Source: Dastarcus helophoroides
Lineage: Eukaryota; Arthropoda; Insecta; Coleoptera; Bothrideridae
Length of the DNA stretch: 64,000 nucleotides
Assembly (NCBI GenBank): GCA_028583605.1
Contig: CM053331.1
Location: 14,120,857-14,184,856, forward strand
Direction: 5' to 3'
The translations under genes were made by a program, and so were the position numbers. Below are positions 25,801 to 37,800 of the stretch, piece by piece. Each line of letters begins with the position of its first letter. Within the stretch, counting starts at the first letter, position 1. The notes below the pieces were generated by a model that saw only the letters and a list, made by a program, of their open reading frames with translations, did not search any database and had not been told where the DNA came from.

Positions 25801-28800
25801 GAGGAAGTGCAAGTCTTTGATGTATTTTTGAATAATGACAAACTTAGCACCGCGAGCCAATCACAGGGACTCTGGTTCGCCACTTTTTCCTTGAGGCTCT
25901 CTGGCTTATCGGTATAAATAAGTTTTTCAGCTGTTTTGTTTAATAATGTGGTTCCTAATCGACAGTAACGCCTAACTATGTTCAGGATATAAATAATATG
26001 CTGTATATAAGCTGAGATTAATTTCATTCAATTCGTATCTCGAAGAATGTTACCAAAGTCGAAAAATGAAAATTTTCTTTTATCATAAAAGAGAAAAAAA
26101 TACTCTAAAAAGGACGAGTCGTGAGGCATGAGGCTAATGTATATACGAGGAAAGTATCAGTTGCTGAAAATTCAATCATGCAATCACTGTCAATAAGTTG
26201 TTTCAAAAACTTCACATACAGTGTGTCCCAAGATAGAGTACTGAAGGGAAATTTCTTTTTTATTTGTGAGTTTATGAGAAAAAGTCATTCTTCATACAAA
26301 TCCTGCTTAATCTTAGATCACCAAAAAGGACACATTTTTAGAGATTATTTGTAAAGGGAGTTTAGTTGTTCAAAAATTTCAAAATGCCTAAGACTAAAAT
26401 GTTATTTTTGGCAGTATCAAAAATTGTTACTAATATTTGTAGTTTGTAATAACAAAAAATGCCTAAAAATGAGATTTTGGTTAATTTTCTAAAAACTAAG
26501 CAAAATAGGTTACAAATCAAGGTAACAAGAAAATGAAGATGTCAGATAATAACAATAAGTGATTAAGCTAAAAGATCATTCAGAGGTACCACCACCTGAT
26601 CCCGTGCAAACGTCTACTCTCTTTATAATTCTCTAGGCAAATTAATTTTCTGAATTCTAATGCACAGACCGATGGATTTGAACATTCAGCAAATTTGGGG
26701 CTTGGAAAACAAATTACGGTTTGGATCTTGTTAGATATCGTCAGTTTGGTAGCCCAACTGAAAACTAACAAATGATCCCTTTGAAGGTATACACTAAAAA
26801 ATTATAAATGTTCCCAAATGTAATTTGTGGCGAAATTGAATCTTCTGTGCTATCTAGCGAGAAAAAAATGGATGACTGTGATAGGAATTGAAGAGAATGG
26901 TCTTGATGATGTTACCCATCAAAACAAATATTACTGTTGATTTGTCAGTAATAATAAATTAATTTTCGTTTTCACTTTTCTTGTCAAGTTTAATTAACAA
27001 TAAATTTTATTTCAATATTTCAAATCAACCTTTCTCAAGTAACCGCAAATTTCTAGCTTAGAGCCACCTAGCGGTCTGTAGAAGAAAGTACGAAATAGCC
27101 CAAACAACTGCCGTGTAAACAGAATAGACGTAGAGTCTGCACACATTTAGAGGGCTCGGTAGTTGCAGTGTAGGTATATTCTATTTCTAAAATTTCCTGA
27201 AAATAAATGAACATTTCAAATTAAGATTTTTCTGTAGTTCTAAGCCGCATTTTTAAATAATATTTTTTGATACTGCCAAAAATAATAGCGGTTTATTTCA
27301 GGTCATTTTTAGAATTTTTAAATAATTGAACTCCCTGTATGAACAATTAAGAAAAATGTAATTTTTAGTGATTTAAGATCAAACAGGAGTTTGCATAGAG
27401 AATGACTTTTTATCGTGAATCCACAAATAAAAAAGAAACCCCTCTTAAGTACTTTATTCTAGAACACACTGTATATTCTTTACCACAAACAAGAAAAATG
27501 GAAAGAAAGCTACTACGCCTTTATTTACATAAAAGTTAAACGTTGGACTATTTATCAGATTTGAAATTGAATACCAAAGTTTTGACCGCATTTGTTATCG
27601 TCAGTCTGCCAAGTTAAATTAATTTATTTGTAACAAACCGTTAATGAAACGTCTCTGCGAAGTAAGCATAGCTTACCTGCAATTCTAGAATAGCCAAGGA
27701 TATTTTATCTCGCCAAGGACTCCCCATAGGTGTGGCAATACCATAACCTTTGGAATCGAGAAAGCCACCAATTTGAGTAAGATTGCAGTTTCTTTGTACA
27801 ATGTAGTCCAGCATGGTGGATTCCATCAAAAAGGCATAATTACCCTCCAATACCCTTTGGATACCGTCTTCGTAGGTGGTCACAAAGACGGAAGGTTTGC
27901 GGTTTTCCATAAATCTCCACATTTTTTTGTACGTTTCTATCATTGAATCCTGAAAAATGTATATTAAAAATTTAAAAGATATTTAGTGTCAAAATATCTC
28001 TGTTTTGTGAACATCAGTCGTCTCTAATATATCGTGGTTTGGAGTTGATAGTAACTGATAGCAGTTTAGATCAATTTGATTCTAAAAGTATCTTCATAAT
28101 GGATGCAGCTCTAAATCAATCATTTAAAATATGTTTAAATGTATGCATGGCACGCATCTAAAGCAGAAGTCATAATTTGTGAGTATTTGTTTTTATAGAA
28201 TTTAAAACTAAACTAAAAACTGGAAATTTCGTGGACCTCTCTTTTGTAAAATGGCGTGTCTCATTTAAAATAAAGACACTGGAATATTTTCATAATTATT
28301 TGATATCCAAATCTGAACATTCCTACGATCGTGGTTCTTTATAAGTCGTACCGACATATTTTGGGGTAATTAGGTTTGAAATAATAATCTAAACCAAAGG
28401 CGGCCCCCAAATTCAAGAGAATCCAAGTTTATTCTTAATCATTTTTAGCTAAATTTATACTTTGAATTTAAAATTCTAAGTTTGAAACCTAATTTATTAT
28501 TAAAATTTAAGGTTCGAAAATAACAATTCAGAATTTTAATAAAAAACAAGATTTTTTAAACAAAAATTTTCATAATTTCAAAAATAAAGTAGAAATTTCT
28601 ATTATTTTCTTTTTTAATTTTGACTTTAAAATCGAACGACCAATTAAATGTTTTGTAACAATTAATCGTGCTTAAAATTTAAAATATGTACAACCGCAAC
28701 CATAAACTAGTTTCGGCCTTTCTTGGCCTCATCAGTATGGTACGGTAGTTATATACACTACCAACTTAAAGCCGTTAGTCAGTCGTATAAGTATCCAAGA

Positions 28801-31800
28801 GCTTAAACCCCCATTGGGTGACTTGTAACTGACTTTTAACTATTTATTACGCAAACATACTAATGAGATAATAAACCTTGTATATACGAATATATACAAG
28901 TTTATTCCGATGTAATTGAAATCTAATTTTATTAGAATCTAATGAAAATAAGATTGCAATTGCAAAGTTCACGTAGATGAGGTAAAGCTTGTATCACGGG
29001 TTGCATCGCAACATCCATAGATACAAACGTCCTCGGCGTGACTTTACTTTCATCTAGTTTCACAAATGACCAATTAAATGTTCTGTAATTGGATACTTAT
29101 ACGACTGACTAACGGTTTTAAGTTGGAATTGCATACAACCACCCTACCGTACTGATGAGGCCAAGGAAGGCCGAAACTAGTCTATGGTTGCGGTTTTATA
29201 CGCCAGAAAACTTCAAGAAGGATAGGAAGTTTTCAGATTATTTTTTTACTTTTGAATTTATTCTAACTACAAATTTTCAACCTTACACTCAAAAGAAACA
29301 AAGCTCAAAGTTATGCTTAACAAAAATCATACTTTAAAGTGAGGCATTAAAGAAAATAAAACCCTAACCAAAATTCTTACAAGATTTGTACAAAAATATA
29401 TGCTAGAAAAACATGAAAATTACTAAAAAAATTGTAAGTTACATTTGGAAAGTCAGAATTAAAGTCAGATTAAAATTGTCAACTGCTTTACTATTACATT
29501 CGGGGTAAGTAAACCGCAGATCAGTTTCCAAATTTCAAAAAAAGCCCAAAAACTTCTACAAAACTTCGAAATTAAATAGTTTTTTGGATTGTAAAGTGGC
29601 AATTATAAAAGAAAAATTTAAAATTTTAATTTCTTTGGAAAAAAATAAAAAAATAGAAATTTCAGCAAAATATGAACATTCAAAAGTCTTTTTTTAATAG
29701 AAATTTTACGTGTCTTCTCGAATAAATTCTAGAAATATCGAGTCTCTACAAATTTTCCAGTTTAAACTTTGAATTGAAACTCATACTTTTTAGATTCGAA
29801 AGTTTTGAAGCAAAAGTAGAATTCTTCACATTAAAATCTAAATTTTGGGAAAAAACATTCCAAATATTTTAAACTAAAAACTAACTTTTTAAATAAAAAT
29901 GACCTCTTTTCTATAATTAAGGGTTGAAATTTTGATACAAAAATCTAAATGTCCAGCGAAACTTAAAATTTATGAATTTCGATTTTTAATAAAAAAATGT
30001 ATAGGGTAAAAAGCAAAAAATGGTTAGTTTTATTAATAAAGTAAAAATTTGGAACAAAATTAAATATTAAATAATTACTCGAAATTTCTATTTTAAAATC
30101 ATTCATTTCATAACAAAAAATCGAAATTAAAATAGCAATTTCTCCAAATCGTTGAGGTTTTGGGAAAAAAATAAAAACTTTAAAATTAAAAGAGAAAACT
30201 GAAGAAACCTTGAATTAAAAGAATCATAGTTGTGTGGCAGGCTGAATTAAAGCAAAATTGCAGAAAGAAAATTTTTTTTTCTTTAATTTTAGACTTTATA
30301 CCCGAAATTTCCACTTTTGATATACAGGTCTAATATCTTTCTTTTTACGAATTTAAATCGAAAGGCAGTTCAAGGAAAAGACTTTAAAAGTTCAGATTCA
30401 AAACGCTAAAAAAAAAACTAAATTTGAAAAGATAAATTGGCATTTTTATTCTAAAAAAAGGCAATTATTCATCTAATTCCCGCGGACAAAGTAGCGGGCG
30501 ACAGCGAGGGATTTTGTGAAACAAATTAATTCTCATTAATTATAAATATATCGTTAATTTTGTTTTAGTGTTCGAAACGTACCCTAAAAAAGGTCATCGT
30601 GGAGCCACTTTCCAATGTTCCATAAGGAATTTCAGTTTGACTGGCAAGATCTTCCGCGTTTTCTATGGGAGTAATCATCCTTTCTACGGTAAGGAAAGCA
30701 GCTAAATTTGCTGTATAAGAGGATATTATAATTAAGGTAAAAAACCACCATATTCCTCCAACAATTCTGGTTGATGTAGCCTGCGAAACAAAATTTTTCA
30801 GTAACATGTTAAAACATAAAACATGCATAAACTTAGGTATAAGATATTTGCTTGTTCTGTATAAAGCTTGATGCTGATGACGCGATGACGGAAACAATAT
30901 TCTCAGTATAAAAGAAATCAAATTAGTTAAAACAGAAGCAAGCACAATACCTTCCTAATGACCAACATTTACGCACAATACATTATTTCTAACAATTATA
31001 TTTATTTGTAATAATTGATATAAACTGGCACAAACTATTTTTTATTAAATTAACATTTTCAGTAATGACTACTTTTTTTAATTAAAAAACGCGGATATAC
31101 GGATTACTATAATCTTCTTTTTATCATCTGAAAATCGAAAACGAAAAAGAAAAAACATGTAACACAATACTCCCAAAGTCAGATTTATTCAAACAATTCT
31201 GTTGATTGTATCAAAGGTACTATCACTTTGAAAGCACCCATATTTATTCTTTGTCAATAAAATGTAAGTGAAAAATGTAAATGTGCAAGTATGGAAGAAT
31301 ATAGGTGCTTAGAAACATGCAGGTACTGATTTTCAGGAATATTGTGATACAATATTAAAAAAATATGAGTGCTTTCTTAGTTACAAATGAATTTTATCCT
31401 TGCAAATTAAACAAAGTAAAATTCAATATTAGGGTGTTTCCCCTAATACGTCTGGACGATTTGCTAGGAGTCAAAAAATAATCAGGAAAACCTAAAATAT
31501 TGTATAATTTTAAGCGTATATAAGTGCATATTTAACCCGGCGATAGTCGCGCCAAGTCTTTCAGACCCAATAAATTTTATTTTTCGTAATAACGTGAACA
31601 TGATAACGTTTCATGTAGTGTCCCTTCATCTACCTTCCTAAAATGTAATAATTACGTGTATTGTGCTATTAGCTCCGGCACTGTCTTTTAAGTGACAGAG
31701 TAAGCACTAATTTTTCTTCCCGGCGCGACTAAATATACATGATTTTATTATCTTCTCCGCACGACTAAATAAGCATGATTTTTTTATATCTTGGTTTTTT

Positions 31801-34800
31801 GAGATGCTATTATTTTTTCATGTTGCTTGTGCAGTAAGACTATTCTACAAAGGCGTCATATTTATGTATTTAAATCAGCTCTATATAAGAAATTGACAAC
31901 GGCTTAAATTTTTAACTTTACTGCTCATATTTGTTTAAAGTAAACGTATTGTTAATAATTTGTAATAATCTAAAAAAAAATTTAAAGTTTTCAATCACCT
32001 AATTTCACAAATATAGGGCCCAAAAAATGTTTGGGTCTGTGAGACCCAGCGCGACCATATTTTTTCAAAAGCGCGACTACCGCCTGTTTAATTTTTACCT
32101 TCGAAAGCTTTTATATAACTAACAATATTGAATTACGTTGACATTGGTTTCAGATTTTATTAAATTGTTATCTGAACGTAATAAAATAAAATTCATTTGT
32201 TTGGTACCTTTGGATTCAGATCGGAGCCTTGTTGCATCAATGTTCCAATTGTGAACCAGAATGAGTTGGCCAGAGAAAACTGATTTTCTATAATTTCATT
32301 TTCCACATCGCAAGGATGCGGATTTTGCCATTCGTACGGTGAAAATCTTGCTACTACGAACATGGTTATGGAAACAAGAACGTACGCTGAGAAAACGTAC
32401 ATCCATATGTGGGTGGCAAGCGGATTCAAAAAGGAAAACAGCTTGGCTTGTTGCCTTTTTGGAACCTTAAACAATAGCCAAATTTGAGTATTTCTTATAA
32501 ATTGATATATCGGGTGTAACAGGGTCATAGTACACCCCCATTTTTTCTTTATTTGTAAAGATAAAATTTTCAAAATTGCTACACTTGATGTACTTATGAA
32601 ATGGCAAATTTTGACATAAAAATGACATTTCTACTGCCGTCACTTTTGCCAAAACTGATAGTAATTTTGGATTTTTAAATGGAACACCTTATATATTATT
32701 ACCATTTTTGAATCTGCATAATTTTCTAAATACAATACATCTAAAATAAATGATTTCTAAAGGATCGAAAATTTTTGTGGTCCTATTTTATATTTTACCC
32801 TAGAAGGCTATGACTCATTCTAATTAATTCTAATGGACCACATTAACGCTACAAAGATCAAATCATGTGAGAAGGAGTAATTCATTTTTTTTTTAACGTG
32901 ATGTAGCTGATAAAAGTGGTTTTTATGTCATCACTTCATTTTCTTAAATGACATCATATTAGTATTGTGGTACGACGAAAAAGTATAAATTAATGGGGAA
33001 TCTAACCATCTTTTCATTTTTGTTCTGAAACCAATAGAACTAAAGTTATAGCTAAGATATTTCAAAATATTCGGTTTCAATTTATTTTAAGATTTATTCA
33101 ATAAGAACCCAAAACAGCCGTGAAAATTAAATGAAAAAATTACTCTTCCGACGTTTTCCTAATTTAAATTTTTGCAGCGTTAATTTGGTCGGTTAATTAA
33201 GATGAGTCTTGATCTTCTAGGTTGAAAAGGAAAATGGAATCAAAAAAATGTTTGATCCTTTAAAAATCACGTGTATTGTATTCAGAAAATTGTGCAGATG
33301 CAGAGATGTATAGGGTGTTTCGTTTAAAAATCAAAAATTAGTATCAGTTTTAACAAAAGTGACAGCAGTGGAAATATAAATGGTATTTATGTCAAAATTT
33401 GACACTTCATAAGCTCACCAGGTGTAAAAACTTTAAAAATGTTATCTTCATAACTAAAAAAAAATAGGGGTGTACTATGATCCTTTTATAAAGATATTTG
33501 TTTATTGGAACCACTGGTTCTTGGTTTATCGTTTGCATATTTTTTAGGGAAATTTGTTTCCTTTCCAAATTGTTTTCCAATAAAAATCTCCTTTATTTCT
33601 TTAAACAGCTAGGTAATAAATACCGGGATATCAAAAATTATCTTGGTAAAGGGTGGTTGTGGAATGTAAAACGTATGTGTTAATTTAAATTTTCGAATAT
33701 GTTTTTTTGTGTCAGAATCTTTCGAGTCATTGTGCTGAAATTTTCTAATCCAGTTTTTGAATCATGCCTCTTACCACACAGCACAAAATTTTCATGATTA
33801 AAGCCTATTTTCGAACGGGTGCGCTAGTTAATGGAAATTGGCAATACAGTCAACGTTTGTGTTTGGACAATTTTCGAGAGCACTTCCCAAACGTGTCAAT
33901 AAAACCGGTCAATTTTTATGCATGCCTTACAAATTGCGTTGAAGTGTTTCGCGAAACTGGTTGTGTGACTCATAAAAAAGGTGATGGTAGACCAAGAGTT
34001 CGTACAGAAGAAGTTGTCAATGACGTTCGTCAACGTATGGAAGAGAAGCCTGCAAAACCTTTGAAACGTCTTTCTCAGGAAATTTAACTTTCTTATGGAA
34101 CCTGTCAAAAGATTTTAAAGAAAAACTTGAACATGCATCCATATAAGATGCAAGCATATCAAGCTCTTCGGCCCGCAGACCACCCCAGACGCCTTGCTTA
34201 CTGCCATTGGTTTGTCAATAATTTAATGAATGTCTTAACTTTTTTTTCTGACGAATCGTGGTTCCACCTTTCGGAATACATCAATTCTCAAAATATGCAA
34301 ATGTGGAGCAATGATAACCCTCATGTTTTTATTGAATCGCCACTACATGCTCCAAAAATTGGTGTTTGGATGGCAGTTTCTCGCAGAAGAATAATTAGGC
34401 CAATTTTTTTCGATTTCACCGTCAACGCAGAAAGGTATCGACACAACTTTTTGGCTGAATTGGTGCAACATTAAACGATGATGAACTTCGGTACGGTTAT
34501 TTCCAGCACGATGTTGCAACAGCACAAAATATTGCTTTCCTCCTCAATTTTTTTGATGACCGGCTGATAAGTTTGCATGCAGAAGTTGAGTTTCCTCCGA
34601 GATCACTTTGTTTGAGAATCATGGACTTCCTTACTTAAAAAACAAGATTTTCGCAACTCCGGTAAATAATTTGCAAGAACTGCAACAAAGAATTGTTCAG
34701 CAATGTGCAACCATAACGCCAGAAATGCTGCAAAACGCTTTTCACAGCATGAGAAGGCGCGTCAACTTCTGCATCGAACAAAACGGGGGACATTTGCAAC

Positions 34801-37800
34801 AATTACTGAAATTTAGTTTTTCTTGTTACTAAAACCGTTATTTCATAATTTGTAATTCTTTATTGTTTTACAACTGAAATAAATAGGTATGAAATTTGTA
34901 GGTTATTGATGATGTCAGTGTGACAGTGACATAATTATTTCAAACGTAAAGTAAGACACACGTTTTACATTCCACAACCACCCTTGACCAAGATTATTTT
35001 TGATATCCCGGTACGTATGGATATAAAACCTATCTGGCAGCAATGAATTTCTTGAGAGTAAAGAATTAACGATTTTTTTTCAAATCTGGCAATACGAGTA
35101 TGGATAGATACCGGAGTGATTAAGTTTGTGAATTTCTAGGTATTGTTAACACGAAAATTTTACAGCGCAAAAAAGCTTGACATTGTATAAATTTTGATAT
35201 TTGCTTATTCTTTGCGACGTTGTATTAATAGGACAGGTGACAATATAAAAAATACCTTATTAGATCATGTAAATATGATAAATTATTGAGTAAGAAATAA
35301 GAAATGATAGCCTTTTACCTATAAAAACTCGTAATTAGCTCATTATTACAATTTTAAAATTGCAATATTTTGCTCTGTGAACGATTCTTACAAAACGGAA
35401 CCGGCTATGATAGTTTTAAATGCGATGTCATTTGTTCAGCATAACGAACTTCTGCCAATTCGCTAATGTTTATTTTTGGCTAATCTATCGTGCTCTTATG
35501 CGTTTTGTAGTACCTACTTTTGCTCTTATTTATGGAAGTTATGTTTTTCGACCTGGAATAACCGTTTTTTAAAAATGAAAAAATTCAATTTACTCGCATC
35601 GAAATGTTGATTATCATTAAGGTGAGGAAAACAATGTGAAAGCTTTGAAAACCAGAGCGAGAATAATATATATTTTCTATAAAAATCTTACATAAGTTTC
35701 TCAGATTCGGTGAGGATGTGTTAAATTGCCCCTACGACATTGGAACACATGTGCTTCTTTAATTATCAAATACTACTTAAAACTAGGCCCATTTCATCTA
35801 CAAATTTGGTTCGACCAATTTACGTTTCCCGGTTTTGGGTAATAAAATATATTTTTAATTAAAAGGGATTTCAGTTAACATCTCTCTTCATTAGTCAAAA
35901 AATTAGGGGTTAATCTTCTAATTATTTTCTTTCTTTATAATTCCAATCCTTAGGTAACGAAAGAGTTACTTACAAATAAAAATAACATAAATTTAAGTAA
36001 CTAAAAACTAAACAATAGAAAAGGCTACACTACTTTAAAATTGAGTCAATTTGACATAACAATTAAATGGGCACGGCAATATTTTAATCCGTTTTTAACC
36101 GTCATTGCACAATAATTAATTTCGTAACATTGCACAAAAGTTTTTAATGTTGAAATGCTTAAGGGCGACTGCGAATTAGGGAGTTCTGATTCGTCCATGG
36201 AAAAGCGGTTTCTCGATCTCCTTTGGTATTTCTTTTAGACGGTGTTTTGCACCAAGGATTGGGTGTTTTGGTTGGAACATAACAGTAACAATGGTTCATT
36301 ACATATTAAATATTTGAATGTCAAAACAGGAATGAAAATTAATTAAGGAAAATATTAATAGAAGCCATCAATCGGACAAACAAGGCATTTTCAATATCTG
36401 TGTAAAATATTAATTTTTCACAATTATTTAAATAAAGTTTTTCTTTTTTAAAAACGGTTATTCTAGGTCGGAATAACACCAGATATGATTAAACACATGG
36501 GGAAGAAAGATGTGAAACTATTGTACAAGATTTATAATAAGGTATGGATAAAAGGACAAATACCCAAAAATAGGAGAATAGGTGTTATTATACCCATATA
36601 TAAAATTATCGAGGTATAACTTTATGGAGCACGCTAGCAAAGATATATGAAAGGGTGTTAGCAAACAGGCTTCGTTTAGTCATAGAAAGGCAATTAAGTG
36701 TATCCCAAAGTAGATTTAGAAGAGGCCACAGTATACATGACCATATATATGAAACAACTTACAGATAAAATATTAAGACAACGGAGAGAGGAATATCTGC
36801 GTTCATTGATATTGAAAAGGCCTTTGACAAGGCACCCATAAAATAAATATGGATGAGTTTGGAACAATGAGGAGTCAGCCGAAAATAATTGCTGGAATAA
36901 AAAGCATATATGAGGAAAATGCAAATTACGTCAGAACGCGAAATGTGCAGTCTTCTACTTTCTACACAAGAGATGGTTTACGACAGGGAGGAGTACTTAG
37001 CCCATTACTATTCATTATCCTGATAAATGACATAATCAAACAAACATATACTAAAGCAACAGGCCTACAATTAGGATACTACAATCTACAAAAAGTCTGT
37101 ATAAAAGAATTGCATTTGAAGATGATATAGTAATAATGGCCAATTCATCCGAAAACCTACAAGCTAACTTAGAAATATGGAAAGAAGCTCTAGAATCTAA
37201 ACGAATGAAAATAAATGTCAATAAAACAAAAGTAATGGCGATAACAGAAGATTAAAATAAAAAAATAAATATACGATTGGACAATAAGGATATACAGCAG
37301 GTTCAGGAATTTAAATATTTAGCAGTAATAATAGATAATAAAGGAAACCGGGATAGGGACATCAATGAACACATAGAGAAAGCACTTAAAGCATATGTAT
37401 GTGTGCAACCACAGTCAAGAAAAAAGAAATATCCAAAAATACGAAAATGTTAGTATACAAGACTATCTTCCAACCTATACTACTATTTGGAAGTGAAATC
37501 TGAATTTTAATGGAAAGAATGAAAAGCCGGATACAAGCAGTCGAGATAAAGTTCTTAAGAGCGATATAGGGTATAAGTAGGTGAGATCGAATAAGAAATA
37601 AAAAATTGAGGGAAGAACTGGATGCTAAACCTATATTAGAAATTGTTGAAGAAAAAGAATTAGGTTGGTGGGGACATATACAAGGGATGAAACCATGCAA
37701 GTACAGAAACTATGGGAAGCAAGAACATCAGACCGGAGACGTAGAGGCAGACCTAAAGAAGAGAGGGGTGACACTATTGATAAATTAATCAGAAAGAGAC

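Larger units (their letters stand above)
28638..29206. mobile_element. Penelope-like retroelement remnant, head-to-head pieces with two hammerheads
   Basis: Two pieces of one repeat lie in opposite orientation. A minus-oriented piece (about 28638-29088) is joined at GGATACTTATAC to a short plus-oriented piece (29089-29206). Both carry the same end block containing GACTGACTAACGG and a hammerhead core. The 58.8 kb element is the same family. Class assignment rests on the ribozymes and the inverted layout; no reverse transcriptase or GIY-YIG sequence is seen. Confidence 0.6.
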
